Positions 1 through 8,545 of a stretch of 64,000 bases of DNA are shown here, in pieces. The DNA comes from RXIX01 sp003989075 (lineage in GTDB: Bacteria; Pseudomonadota; Gammaproteobacteria; Competibacterales; Competibacteraceae). Position numbers and translations under genes: made by a program. Within the stretch, counting starts at the first letter, position 1; each line of letters opens with the position of its first letter. The stretch spans positions 18,543 through 82,542 of the forward strand of contig JAKOYN010000011.1 in the NCBI GenBank assembly GCA_029780415.1, given 5' to 3'. The notes beneath the pieces were generated by a model. It made no database searches, was not told the origin of the DNA, and saw only the letters and a list, made by a program, of their open reading frames with translations.

Positions 1-1037
1 GCCAGATCGCCGGAATAGCGCACGCCACCATCGGCGATCACCGGTACATCACTGTCGCGCAGGGCTTCGGCAACATTGGCCACTGCGCTGATTTGCGGCA
101 CGCCCACTCCGGCGATGATGCGCGTGGTGCAGATCGACCCAGGACCGATACCGACCTTGACCGCATCAGCGCCGGCTTCGACCAGATCGCGCGCGGCAGC
201 GGCGGTGGCGATGTTGCCGCCGATCACCTGTACCTGGGGAAAGTTCTCCTTGACCCAGCGCACCCGGTTGAGCACGTTGCGCGAGTGGCCATGTGCGGTA
301 TCGACGACCAGCACATCCACCCCAGCGCCCACCAGTGCCACGACCCGCTCGTCGGTGTCACCCCCCGTACCGACGGCCGCGCCAACCCGCAGCCGCCCGA
401 ACTCGTCCTTGCAGGCGATCGGAAAATCGCTGGATTTCTGGATATCCTTGACCGTGATCATGCCGCGCAACTGGAAGGAGTCGTTGACCACCAGCACCTT
501 CTCAATGCGGTGCTTGTGCAGCAGAGCAACGATTTCTTCACGGCTGGCGCCTTCGCGCACCGTCACCAGACGCTCCTTGGGCGTCATGATGGCGCTGACC
601 GGGGCATTCATATTGTGCTCGAAACGCAGGTCGCGACTGGTGACGATACCGACCAGATTTTCACCATCGACCACCGGCACACCGGAAATGTGGTGGGCAC
701 GGGTCAGGGCCAGTACCTCGCGGATGGTGGTAGTTGGCGCGGTGACGATGGGATCATTGATGACACCGCTTTCATACTTCTTGACGCGCCGCACTTCCTG
801 CGCCTGTTTCTCGACCGGCATGTTCTTATGGATAATGCCGATGCCGCCTTCCTGGGCCAGGGAAATCGCCAGGCGCGCTTCGGTCACCGTGTCCATGGCA
901 GCCGAAATCAGCGGAATATTCAGGCGAATGGTGCGGGTCAGTTGCGTCGCGAGGCTCACGTCCTTGGGCAGCACCGCCGAATAGGCAGGGAGCAGCAAGA
1001 CATCATCGAAGGTCAGGGCTTCTTGAACGATACGCAT
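1..1037 (-). CDS. guaB: IMP dehydrogenase (3' part cut by window edge)
   Basis: Catalyses NAD-dependent oxidation of IMP to XMP, the first committed step of GMP synthesis in the cytoplasm. Reading leftwards from ATG at 1037 the protein begins MRIVQEALTFDDVLLLPAYS, the standard GuaB N-terminus. It continues through the catalytic-barrel start, two CBS domains (about residues 95-205, with GIVTSRDLRFE and GMITVKDIQ) and the active-site loop GIGPGSICTTR, whose Cys forms the thioimidate intermediate. The frame is open to base 1, so about 345 of the usual 485-490 residues are present and the C-terminus lies outside. The upstream region carries a 37-bp tandem repeat. The family call is secure. Confidence 0.97.
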   Translation of the reverse strand, partial: MRIVQEALTFDDVLLLPAYSAVLPKDVSLATQLTRTIRLNIPLISAAMDTVTEARLAISLAQEGGIGIIHKNMPVEKQAQEVRRVKKYESGVINDPIVTAPTTTIREVLALTRAHHISGVPVVDGENLVGIVTSRDLRFEHNMNAPVSAIMTPKERLVTVREGASREEIVALLHKHRIEKVLVVNDSFQLRGMITVKDIQKSSDFPIACKDEFGRLRVGAAVGTGGDTDERVVALVGAGVDVLVVDTAHGHSRNVLNRVRWVKENFPQVQVIGGNIATAAAARDLVEAGADAVKVGIGPGSICTTRIIAGVGVPQISAVANVAEALRDSDVPVIADGGVRYSGDL

Positions 1038-1083
1038 GGCGGGCCTCGGAACTCAGGCGAAAATTAAACCGGATATTTTCAAC

Positions 1084-1162
1084 GCATGCGCCGTGCCGGT
1101 CAAGAGTTCCTGTCTGTAGCGCATGCGCCGTGCCGGTCAAGAGTTCCTGTCTGTAGCGCATG
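1084..1162. repeat. 37-bp perfect tandem duplication upstream of guaB
   Basis: A 37-bp unit occurs twice without mismatch at 1084-1120 and 1121-1157, and the first 5 bases of a third copy follow at 1158-1162. Each unit starts with the palindrome CGCATGCG (counting one base upstream) and, read on the minus strand, carries TTGACC. It lies between the divergent guaB and hydrolase genes. Its effect on either promoter is unknown. Confidence 0.9.
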
Positions 1163-1239
1163 ACCCGCACGGACAAGCATGATCGCCGACCAGCGGTTAT
1201 CGTGGCTTATCCTGGCTCATCATTGAAAAGGACGCCGCC

Positions 1240-2052
1240 ATGCAACTGCACCTGATCAGTCGTTACCCGGAGACCACACCCCGGCCAACACCCCTACTGT
1301 TCGTGCACGGTTCGTTTTCCGACGCTCGGGTCTGGGATGTGCATGTCCTGCCCTATTGCAGCCGGCACGGCTACGAGGCCCATGCCGTCAGCCTGCGCGG
1401 CCACGGGCTCAGCGAGGGCCACGCACATTTGCATCGGTGGCGGCTGGCCGATTACGTCGCTGATCTGGCGCGGGCGGCGCGCATGATGCCCGCGCCGCCG
1501 GTGCTGATTGGCCATTCGATGGGCGGGATGGTGATTCAGAAATACCTGGAACAGCAGCCCCAGGTGGCCGGGGTGGTGCTGATGGCCTCGGTGCCGCCGC
1601 AGGGTCTGTGGCCAACCAATCTGCATATGGCGATGCGTCATCCGTTCCTGTTTCAGCAGATGGTGCTGTTCTCGATGCTCGGGCCGAGCTTCGGCACGCT
1701 GGACATGATGCGCCGGCTGCTGTTCTCGGCGGATATGCCGCTGGCTACGCTGCGCGATTACTTCGACCTGGTGCAGGCCGAATCGCAGTGGGTGGCAATG
1801 GATATGATGGGATTCGATCCACTGCGCCTGCGTCCGGAGCAAATGCGCACGCCGCTGCTGGTGCTGGGCGCGCAGCAGGATGCCTTCGTGTCGCCGGCGC
1901 TGGTCAGGGAGACCGCGCGCTTTTATCGAACCGAAGCGCGCATTTTCCCGAACATGGCGCATGCCATGATGCTGGAAGCGCGCTGGCAGGAGGTGGCCGA
2001 CGCTCTGCTGGCGTGGCTGGCGGAACAGCCGCAGCACAGCCGGTCCGCGTAG
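1240..2052 (+). CDS. Alpha/beta-hydrolase fold protein
   Basis: A cytoplasmic-looking 270-residue alpha/beta hydrolase. Visible marks are the oxyanion-hole HG at residues 23-24 (LLFVHGSF), the nucleophile elbow GHSMGG with Ser93, a late Asp in GAQQDAFVSP and the His in NMAHAMML. These make a complete Ser-Asp-His triad. No signal peptide is seen. The start ATG has an AAAGGAC sequence about 8 bases upstream. It lies next to fadD and other lipid genes, so a carboxylesterase, monoacylglycerol lipase or thioesterase role is plausible, but the substrate cannot be read from sequence. Confidence 0.85.
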   Translation: MQLHLISRYPETTPRPTPLLFVHGSFSDARVWDVHVLPYCSRHGYEAHAVSLRGHGLSEGHAHLHRWRLADYVADLARAARMMPAPPVLIGHSMGGMVIQKYLEQQPQVAGVVLMASVPPQGLWPTNLHMAMRHPFLFQQMVLFSMLGPSFGTLDMMRRLLFSADMPLATLRDYFDLVQAESQWVAMDMMGFDPLRLRPEQMRTPLLVLGAQQDAFVSPALVRETARFYRTEARIFPNMAHAMMLEARWQEVADALLAWLAEQPQHSRSA

Positions 2053-2084
2053 GCCACAGTAAGCGTATAAGCACACTGCGCCGA

Positions 2085-3746
2085 CTAGGTCTCGCGCAGC
2101 AGCCGGCGCAGGATCTTGCCGACGTTGGTCTTGGGCAGTTCGGCGCGGAACTCAATCAGACGCGGCACCTTATAGCCCGCCAGATGCTGGCGGCAGTGCT
2201 CGATCAGCGCCTCGGCGGTCAGGGCCGGATCCTTTTTGACCACCACCAGCTTGACTGCCTCGCCGGACTTTTCGTCCGGCACACCAATCGCGGCCACTTC
2301 CAGCACGCCGGCATGCAGCGCCGCCACATCCTCGACCTCGTTCGGATAGACGTTGAAGCCCGATACCAGGATCATGTCCTTCTTGCGATCGACAATCCGC
2401 ACATAGCCGCGCGCGTCGATGTAGCCAATATCGCCGGTGCGCAGATAAGCATCCGCAGTCATCACCTGGGCCGTTTCCCCAGGCCGGTTCCAGTAGCCGC
2501 GCATCACCTGCGGGCCACGCACGCAGATCTCGCCAGCCTCGCCTAGTGCCAGTTCGCGGCCGTCGTCATCGCGGATCGACAGCTCGGTCGAAGGCATTGG
2601 CAGGCCAATGCTGCCGTTGTATTCGCGCAGGGTCAGCGGGTTAAAGGTCACCGCCGGCGAGGTTTCGGTCAGGCCGTAGCCTTCGATCAGCGGCACGCCG
2701 GTCACCTGCTGCCAGCGTTCCGCTACTGCCCGCTGCAGGGCCATGCCGCCGGACAGGCACAGCCTGAGCGCGCTGAAGTCCAGTTGCGCGAAACCGGGCG
2801 TGTTCAGCAGGCCATTGAACAGAGTGTTGACGCCGGAAATGGCGGTGAAACGCACCCGGCTCAGCTCCTTGACGAAGCCGGGCATGTCGCGCGGATTGGT
2901 GATCAGGATGTTATGGCCGCACACCTTCATGAAGGTCAGGCAGTTGGCGGTCAGGGAAAAGATGTGGTACAGCGGCAGGGCGGTGATGATGGTTTCCGCG
3001 CTCTGGCTGGATACTGTACTGAGCCAGGCCGAAGCCTGCTGCAGATTCGCCACCAGGTTGCCGTGGGTGAGCATGGCGCCCTTGGAAACGCCGGTTGTGC
3101 CACCGGTGTATTGCAGGAAGGCCAGATCATCGTGATCAACCGGCACATCCTGCAGGGTCCGCCGCGCGCCCTCGTGCAATACCTGGCGCAGCGGCACCGC
3201 ACCAGGCAGCCGCCAGGCCGGGACCATTTTCCTGACCCGCTTGACCACGAAATTGACCAGCGGCCGCTTGGGAAACGGGAACAGATCGCCCAATTGCGTG
3301 GTGATCACGGTGCGCAGTGGTGTCCGTTCCAACACCTCCTGCAGGGTGTGGGCAAAGTTTTCCAGGATCAGAATGGCGCTCGCCCCGGAATCCTTGAGCT
3401 GGTGTTCGAGTTCGCGCGGCGTGTACAGGGGATTGACGTTTACCACAACCAGGCCGGCGCGCAGGACGCCAAACAGGGCCACCGGATATTGCAGGACATT
3501 GGGCAGCATGATGGCGACCCGATCGCCCCGGTCCAGACCCAGCACCTGCTGCAGATAGGCAGCGAAGGCGCTGCTGAGCCGGTCGATATCGCGATAGCTC
3601 AGGGTCACACCCATATTGGAATAGGCGGGCAGATCGGCAAAACGGGCGCAGCTTTTCTCCAGGATATCCTTGAGCGAGCCAAATTCGTTCAGATCGATCT
3701 CCGCCGGCACGCCGGGCGGGTATTCACGCAGCCAGATTTTTTCCAC
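2085..3746 (-). CDS. fadD: Long-chain fatty acid-CoA ligase (FadD type)
   Basis: Activates long-chain fatty acids to acyl-CoA with ATP, feeding both beta-oxidation and wax or triacylglycerol synthesis. The 553-residue protein begins MEKIWLREYP, typical of FadD. It carries the AMP-binding P-loop YTGGTTGVSKGA (about residues 214-225), the acyl-adenylate motif GYGLTETSP, and the C-terminal hinge DRKKDMILVSGFNVYP. The start is GTG, with AGGAGA five to six bases upstream. It is transcribed away from a TetR regulator across a 185-bp region containing a 24-bp palindrome, so acyl-CoA-responsive control is a reasonable guess. A paralogue with different chain-length preference is possible; the enzyme class is firm. 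Confidence 0.93.
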   Translation of the reverse strand: MEKIWLREYPPGVPAEIDLNEFGSLKDILEKSCARFADLPAYSNMGVTLSYRDIDRLSSAFAAYLQQVLGLDRGDRVAIMLPNVLQYPVALFGVLRAGLVVVNVNPLYTPRELEHQLKDSGASAILILENFAHTLQEVLERTPLRTVITTQLGDLFPFPKRPLVNFVVKRVRKMVPAWRLPGAVPLRQVLHEGARRTLQDVPVDHDDLAFLQYTGGTTGVSKGAMLTHGNLVANLQQASAWLSTVSSQSAETIITALPLYHIFSLTANCLTFMKVCGHNILITNPRDMPGFVKELSRVRFTAISGVNTLFNGLLNTPGFAQLDFSALRLCLSGGMALQRAVAERWQQVTGVPLIEGYGLTETSPAVTFNPLTLREYNGSIGLPMPSTELSIRDDDGRELALGEAGEICVRGPQVMRGYWNRPGETAQVMTADAYLRTGDIGYIDARGYVRIVDRKKDMILVSGFNVYPNEVEDVAALHAGVLEVAAIGVPDEKSGEAVKLVVVKKDPALTAEALIEHCRQHLAGYKVPRLIEFRAELPKTNVGKILRRLLRET

Positions 3747-3802
3747 ACTATTCTCCTGCTGTACTTGTTGTTGTGCTTACTGGGGTTCCGGTGCGGTTCG
3801 CG

Positions 3803-3826
3803 CATGCATTGACACCAGGATGCATG
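3803..3826. promoter_or_regulatory. Inverted repeat, candidate TetR operator, enclosing TTGACA
   Basis: Perfect 7-bp arms CATGCAT (3803-3809) and ATGCATG (3820-3826) are separated by 10 bp. The consensus -35 hexamer TTGACA lies at 3809-3814, on the plus strand toward the TetR gene. No good -10 was found 16-18 bp downstream. Size, symmetry and position between fadD and the regulator fit a TetR-family operator; this is inference. Confidence 0.45.
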
Positions 3827-3931
3827 GACCACTGGAAAAGCACCCGACCCTCATCAACAATTAGCAAAACGCGCGGCGCCCCGCAGCCGCTGCGGCCTGA
3901 TCCGCTACCCGACCAAGGCGCGCCTGGCCCG

Positions 3932-4564
3932 ATGAAAACCCGCGACCGTATCCTGCAAACCAGCCTGCGCCTGTTCAACGACAACGGTGAACCGCGCATT
4001 ACCACCAATCATATCGCCGACGAACTCGATATCAGTCCTGGCAACCTCTACTACCACTTCCGCAACAAGGACGACATCATCAATCTGCTGTTTCAGCAGT
4101 TCGAGCGGCAGATGGAAGCCGCCCTGCAGGTGCCCGAGCGCCGGGTGCCGAACATGGAGGATATGTGGCTGTATCTGCATCTGGTGTTTGAAACCATCTG
4201 GGAATACCGCTTTCTCTATCGCGATCTAGACAATATCCTCAGCCGCAATAAGAAGCTGCGTACCCATTTCCGCCGCATCCTGGAACGCAAGATCCACACG
4301 GCCGAGATCATTCTGCGCGGACTGGTCGAGGTCGGGGTCATGAGTGCGACGGCTGCGGATATCGCTGCCCTGGCACGCAACATTGCAGTGGTGGCTACGT
4401 ACTGGCTCAATTTTCAGCGGATCCGCACCACGCCCGCAGCGGATGGCGCAGACAGCGACCATCTCGCTTTAGGTGTCTATCAGGTGCTGGCGCTGGTCGC
4501 GCCGTTCCTCAATGGTGACGCCCAACGCCTGTTGCGCCAGCTCAGCCTGGAATATCTGAGCTGA
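3932..4564 (+). CDS. TetR/AcrR-family transcriptional regulator
   Basis: A 210-residue one-component regulator. The N-terminal helix-turn-helix is clear: MKTRDRILQTSLRLFNDNGE, then TNHIADELDISPGNLYYHFRNKDDI at about residues 28-52, the hallmark TetR recognition helix. The rest is a helical ligand and dimerisation domain with no recognisable subfamily motif. The frame is open upstream to 3773, but the domain boundary puts the start at the ATG at 3932. It is divergent from fadD and followed after 10 bp by the convergent patatin gene. By position it may control fadD and itself in response to fatty acid or acyl-CoA; that is inferred from context only. Confidence 0.88.
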   Translation: MKTRDRILQTSLRLFNDNGEPRITTNHIADELDISPGNLYYHFRNKDDIINLLFQQFERQMEAALQVPERRVPNMEDMWLYLHLVFETIWEYRFLYRDLDNILSRNKKLRTHFRRILERKIHTAEIILRGLVEVGVMSATAADIAALARNIAVVATYWLNFQRIRTTPAADGADSDHLALGVYQVLALVAPFLNGDAQRLLRQLSLEYLS

Positions 4565-4574
4565 ACAGCGCCGC

Positions 4575-5843
4575 CTAGCGACTGGCCGTGGCCGGCAGAA
4601 TCTCCTGCAGACGGTCGAGCGCCGCGTGCAGCTCGCGCACCGGGCGGCTGTCGCTGGCGCGCCGGGCGATCAGCGCCCGCGGCTGCGGATCGCGCAGGCC
4701 GGTGTAATAGCGCCGGCTGCGATCCTGCAGCAGGTCGAGGCGCATGCGGATGCCATGGCGGGCCAGAACAGGTTCCAGTTCCTCGCGCCGCGCCAACAGG
4801 TCCTGGCGGGTGGTCTGATAGGCGTGCTCACAGACCCAGTGCCGCCCGGAGAAGCTGAAGACATTGGTGAAGAACATCTTGGCGTCGTCGCTGTTCGGCT
4901 CGAACATGATGACGTCCGAATTCGGGTACTCGCTGTCATACTTCTGCATGCCCACCTGCAGGCGCGAATGAATCAGCGCGCGGAAGGTCTGCGACAGCAC
5001 CACCGGCAGACCGCCCTCGACCAGTCGCCCGACTTGCTGGGGCGCGCCCACTGCCTTCTTGCTCAGGCGAGCGTCGAAAGGCACCAGCGGGTTCAGGCAC
5101 AGCAGCAGATCCAGCCCCTCCTGCAGCGCAACCGAGGCATGCATGGTCTTGCGCAGCGCGCCATCGACGAAGAAGCGGCCATCAATCTCCACCGGCGGAT
5201 ACAGGCCCGGCAGCGCGGCACTCGCCTGCACCGCGCGCGAAATCGGCACATGATCGTAACCGGGCGCGCCGAACTTGATCGACTCACCGGTATCGAGATC
5301 CACCGCCACCACGAACAGGCGCTTGGCCAACTGGCGGAAATCATCGGTGCGCCCCGGCGCGTTCCACATCCGCTGCAGATAATCGTGGATCGGCTCGTTG
5401 TCGAAAAACCCAGCCGGCAGCGCACGCCCGAGCAGGGTCAGCGACTGCAACAGGCTCAGATCCAGCGGATTGCGCAGATAGCGCCAGAACGACTGCCAAA
5501 GCAGCCCCGGCACCGCAGACAGCCGCCGGGCATATTCGCCCAGTGCCGGCACCAGGAAAATTTGCGGATCGAGCGGATGTTCCTCGGACTCGTTGTTGAT
5601 GAAGATATGGCAGATCTGGCTGGGCTTGAACTGATTGGCCAGCAGGGCCGCCATCACTGCCCCCGCGCTGACGCCAATATAAACGTCGAGCCGGTTCAGA
5701 TCGACGCCCTCCAGGGCTTCATCCAGGGCGCGCAGGGCACCGATCTCATAAATCAACCCAACCGGGCCACCGCCGGCGACCGCAAGACCGATACGAGGAC
5801 CGCTGGCCTGGCGCTGAATGCTCTCGGGCTGCGTGACGAGCAT
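4575..5843 (-). CDS. Patatin-like phospholipase/lipase
   Basis: A 422-residue patatin-fold acyl hydrolase. The glycine-rich oxyanion motif GGGPVG sits at residues 24-29, the nucleophile motif GVSAG at 57-61 (Ser59), and the second dyad residue in VDGAL (Asp227). The catalytic Ser-Asp dyad is therefore complete. No signal peptide is evident, so it is probably cytoplasmic and may attack phospholipid or storage lipid. The start ATG has CAGGAG upstream. It runs in the same direction as the phasin and WS/DGAT genes. A role in mobilising storage lipid is suggested by this neighbourhood but not shown. Confidence 0.88.
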   Translation of the reverse strand: MLVTQPESIQRQASGPRIGLAVAGGGPVGLIYEIGALRALDEALEGVDLNRLDVYIGVSAGAVMAALLANQFKPSQICHIFINNESEEHPLDPQIFLVPALGEYARRLSAVPGLLWQSFWRYLRNPLDLSLLQSLTLLGRALPAGFFDNEPIHDYLQRMWNAPGRTDDFRQLAKRLFVVAVDLDTGESIKFGAPGYDHVPISRAVQASAALPGLYPPVEIDGRFFVDGALRKTMHASVALQEGLDLLLCLNPLVPFDARLSKKAVGAPQQVGRLVEGGLPVVLSQTFRALIHSRLQVGMQKYDSEYPNSDVIMFEPNSDDAKMFFTNVFSFSGRHWVCEHAYQTTRQDLLARREELEPVLARHGIRMRLDLLQDRSRRYYTGLRDPQPRALIARRASDSRPVRELHAALDRLQEILPATASR

Positions 5844-5949
5844 GAGGGCTGCTCCTGGTTAAGGTGGAGAGAAGGATGGCAATCCGAAAACCGGGATCCG
5901 GCGCTGGCGTCGGTTGGCCCAACCTGCGGTGGATGACGGACAACCCGGA

Positions 5950-6354
5950 TCAGCGCTTGGCATCGCGCGCCTGGCGCAGCTCTTCGATGTGTACCTGCAA
6001 GGCATCGATCCGGCGCACCAACTCCTGCACATCGTCACGGCCGGGCACGCCCAAGCGCCCGAGCACCCGGGCCAGCCGCTCCTCAAACACCTGCTCAACC
6101 TTGTCCCAGGCATCGGCAACCGCGCCACGGGTTTCACCGGCCGATTCACGCACTTCTTCAAGCGCGGTACTGGCGCTCTGACGGGTGCGCTCCTCGATCT
6201 TTTCGCCTTCCTTGACCAGCGTATCGAACAGCCTGGCACCTTCGTCGCTGACCTTGGCGAATGCACCCAGCCCGGCCAGCCAGATCAGATGGGCGGATTC
6301 CTGAACCGATTGCGATAACTGGCTGTCGACGTTGCCTTTCACTTTCTTGACCAT
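5950..6354 (-). CDS. Phasin-family granule-associated protein (PhaI/PhaF type)
   Basis: A 134-residue amphipathic, largely helical protein matching the gammaproteobacterial PHA granule-associated family. Signs are the N-terminal HLIWLAGLGAFAKVSDEGARLF segment (shown in part), the KEGEKIEERTR helix, and a C-terminal coiled coil (VQELVRRIDALQVHIEELRQ). Such proteins coat intracellular lipid or polyester inclusions. I chose the ATG at 6354 because AGGGGAG lies 8 bases upstream; the ATG at 6360 is only 2 bases from it. No PHA synthase is in the window and the WS/DGAT gene lies directly upstream, so this phasin could coat wax-ester or triacylglycerol bodies, which is an inference. Confidence 0.88.
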   Translation of the reverse strand: MVKKVKGNVDSQLSQSVQESAHLIWLAGLGAFAKVSDEGARLFDTLVKEGEKIEERTRQSASTALEEVRESAGETRGAVADAWDKVEQVFEERLARVLGRLGVPGRDDVQELVRRIDALQVHIEELRQARDAKR

Positions 6355-6463
6355 CTGCATCACTCCCCTGGAGATTCTGGACCGGTCCCGCGCAGGCACC
6401 GGTTTCACGATGTGAACAGCCTATGCGTAATTCCTAGAATAAACATCCTAAACCGCCAGCCGC

Positions 6464-7951
6464 TCAGGCTGCGGGACCGGCCAAGGCCTGCAGGGCGCGC
6501 TCGGCCTGTGCCGCATCGACCGCCTCGCCCCAGGGACTCATCAGCGTGATGAACAGCAGCTTCTCGAACTCGCCGGCAAAGCGCTTGATGACTTCCTCCG
6601 GGTCGGCCACCAGTTTGGAATCGGCCACCAGACCAAAATGCACCCGGTCGTGATAGCTGAGAATGCTCACGCCCATGCCAATCGAACCGGACTGCGGCAC
6701 CCAGAACATCATCTCGGACAAGGGCGCGCCACCCAGGTAAAGCGGCTCGCGCGGCCCCGGTACATTGGTCATCACCGCCGAAGCCTTCCTGCTCAGCATC
6801 TCCAGCAGCACCTGCTGCAGGCGACTGGGGCCCATGCCCACCGTGCCCAGCAGCCCCAGCGCCAGCAACGGCTGGAACGATTCCTTCAGCTCGTTCATGC
6901 GCCGGCGCAGCTCGTACAGGCGTGCCACCGGGTTGGCAATGCCCACCGGCAGGGCCAGGAACACCAGCCCAAAGAAATTGCCCAGCCGTGCCGCCTTTTC
7001 CTTCGAGCGCAGGTTGACCGGGATCACGGCGCGAATCTGCAGATCGTCCGGCACCGGATCACCCTTTTCGATCAGATAGGCACGCAGCGCGCCGGCCACT
7101 GCAGTCAGCAGCACATCATTGACCGATCCCCCCAGAGCCTTGCCAACCGCCTTGACTTCAGCCAGCGACAGCGGCTCAGCCCAGGCGACACGCTTGGACA
7201 CGCCCAGTTCACCCTTGTAGCAGGTGCGCGAATCGTCGCTCATCAGCGCCAGACGGCCGATTTCCGCTGCCAGGCGGGCGCCGTTGCGGGCGTAATTGAG
7301 CGCGTGCGAGGGATGCAGCACCATATCGGCACCCTCCTCGACCAGATCGCGGCCCAGCTTGAGGGTGGTGTGCACCATCTTGTCTACCGGCTCGAAGAAG
7401 CGCTGGAACAGGCCGGCATCGGCGGCATGCTCAGCTTTTTCCGCCGGCGAGGGCGGCAGGGCGTCGGCGGCCGGATCGGTCAGCGACAGCAGCACATGAA
7501 TCAGAGCGATGCCATCGGCGTAGCAGTGATGGATGCGCAGGATCAGGGCGCTGCCACCCTGATAATCCTCGATCAGGTGGAATTGCCACATCGGCTTGGA
7601 GAAATCCAGCGGCGTGCTCATCAGGTCGCTGGCCAGATGCTGCAACTCAACCTTATCGGCGCGGCCGGGCAGTGCGGTACGCAGCACATGCCGGCCGATG
7701 TCGAAATGCGGATCGTTCTCCCAGAACGCACCCGTGGCCTTTTGCACTGCCCGCTGGGTAAAGCGCCGATATTTGAGAAATCGGCTCTCGACGACCTCCT
7801 TGAGGCGTGCATAGGCCAGCGGCTGATCGAAGATCATGACACCGGTGATCATCATCAGGTTGGTCGGGCGCTCCATGCGCAACCAGGCGGTATCGATACC
7901 GGAAATGCGCTCGCTGTCTTTTTTGCTGGGCATGAGAAAATCCAGGATCAT
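6464..7951 (-). CDS. Wax ester synthase/diacylglycerol acyltransferase (WS/DGAT)
   Basis: Transfers an acyl group from acyl-CoA to a fatty alcohol (wax ester) or diacylglycerol (triacylglycerol), the last step of neutral-lipid storage. The 495-residue protein has the active-site HHxxxDG as HHCYADG at residues 141-147, preceded by PLDFSKPMWQ, and the later conserved Asn-Asp in GGSVNDVLLTAV. Length fits the family. No Shine-Dalgarno is visible before the ATG at 7951, but this ATG overlaps the TGA of a 42-codon ORF (ATGA), which would explain initiation by coupling. An in-frame ATG at 7933 is the alternative start. The fatty acyl reductase 1.2 kb away supplies the alcohol substrate. Confidence 0.94.
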   Translation of the reverse strand: MILDFLMPSKKDSERISGIDTAWLRMERPTNLMMITGVMIFDQPLAYARLKEVVESRFLKYRRFTQRAVQKATGAFWENDPHFDIGRHVLRTALPGRADKVELQHLASDLMSTPLDFSKPMWQFHLIEDYQGGSALILRIHHCYADGIALIHVLLSLTDPAADALPPSPAEKAEHAADAGLFQRFFEPVDKMVHTTLKLGRDLVEEGADMVLHPSHALNYARNGARLAAEIGRLALMSDDSRTCYKGELGVSKRVAWAEPLSLAEVKAVGKALGGSVNDVLLTAVAGALRAYLIEKGDPVPDDLQIRAVIPVNLRSKEKAARLGNFFGLVFLALPVGIANPVARLYELRRRMNELKESFQPLLALGLLGTVGMGPSRLQQVLLEMLSRKASAVMTNVPGPREPLYLGGAPLSEMMFWVPQSGSIGMGVSILSYHDRVHFGLVADSKLVADPEEVIKRFAGEFEKLLFITLMSPWGEAVDAAQAERALQALAGPAA

Positions 7952-8076
7952 GGCGAAGAAACACCGGCGGTCAGGGCGCGATCCGGGTCACGACGCTCGG
8001 TGCAACACCGGGCCGCAGCGGCGGACAGGGACAGGATAAGTGCTGGCAACAGCTTTATTTTTATCGCAACCCGCAT
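7948..8076 (-). CDS. Short ORF with signal-peptide-like N-terminus, coupled to WS/DGAT
   Basis: A 42-codon frame starting MRVAIKIKLLPALILSLSAA, that is Arg/Lys followed by a hydrophobic core and Ala-rich segment, then two Cys and a polar tail. Its TGA overlaps the WS/DGAT ATG in an ATGA arrangement. No strong ribosome-binding site precedes its ATG. It could be a small membrane peptide, a leader whose translation opens the WS/DGAT start, or chance. No family is recognised. Confidence 0.35.
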   Translation of the reverse strand: MRVAIKIKLLPALILSLSAAAARCCTERRDPDRALTAGVSSP

Positions 8077-8203
8077 GATCGCGCATTCTAGGGAGGCAGG
8101 CGGGCATGGGCTTTGACGAATTGGCCGATGGCCGTAACGCATCGCGCGGATGCACCCCGGACGGCGGTCATAGCCACTACATGCAATCACGCCCACGCTG
8201 GTT

Positions 8204-8232
8204 TTGACTAAGCTTGTTAAACTCATTTATCC
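8204..8232 (+). promoter_or_regulatory. Weak candidate promoter for acyl-CoA-binding protein
   Basis: TTGACT at 8204-8209 is followed 16-17 bp later by a poor -10 (TTTATC/TTATCC, about 8226-8232), some 50 bases before the ATG. The rest of the space between the short ORF (8076) and the gene at 8285 shows nothing else recognisable. No protein-coding or RNA feature is evident there. Confidence 0.3.
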
Positions 8233-8284
8233 GCGCGGCCACCTGCTTTCCGGTCGCGCTCCATACCACCCGAGAGTATCCGCC

Positions 8285-8545
8285 ATGTCCGATCTAGCGA
8301 CCCGTTTCCAGGCTGCCCAGGACGACAGCAAGAAGCTCAGCAAGCGGCCCGATAACGACACCCTGCTCAGTCTGTACGCGCACTTCAAACAGGGCTCGGC
8401 GGGCGATGTCGAAGGCAAGCGCCCCGGCTTTACTGATCTGGTCGGCCGCGCCAAGTATGACGCCTGGGCCAAGCTCAAGGGCATGCCTCAGGAAACCGCC
8501 ATGCAGGCCTACATCGACCTGGTCGAGTCACTCAAGGGCGCCTGA
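8285..8545 (+). CDS. Acyl-CoA-binding protein (ACBP)
   Basis: An 86-residue four-helix acyl-CoA carrier. Visible family signatures are FQAAQDDSKKLSKRPDNDTL, the YAHFKQGSAGDV segment with the binding Tyr, and GRAKYDAWAKLKGM with the Lys and Tyr that contact CoA. It binds medium- to long-chain acyl-CoA in the cytoplasm, protecting it and delivering it to enzymes. It lies between WS/DGAT and the fatty acyl-CoA reductase, both acyl-CoA consumers, so it probably buffers their shared substrate. The start ATG is set by the usual length of the domain; the frame is open further upstream. Its last 14 bases overlap the convergent membrane-protein gene. Confidence 0.93.
   Translation: MSDLATRFQAAQDDSKKLSKRPDNDTLLSLYAHFKQGSAGDVEGKRPGFTDLVGRAKYDAWAKLKGMPQETAMQAYIDLVESLKGA

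Noticed and set aside
93..1067. Long plus-strand frame opposite guaB
   Set aside because: It is the complement of a fully recognised GuaB sequence; its product is His/Arg/Gln-rich without any domain, as expected from an antisense frame in GC-rich DNA.
1084..1162. CRISPR-like repeat
   Set aside because: The two units are directly adjacent with no spacers and no cas genes are present.
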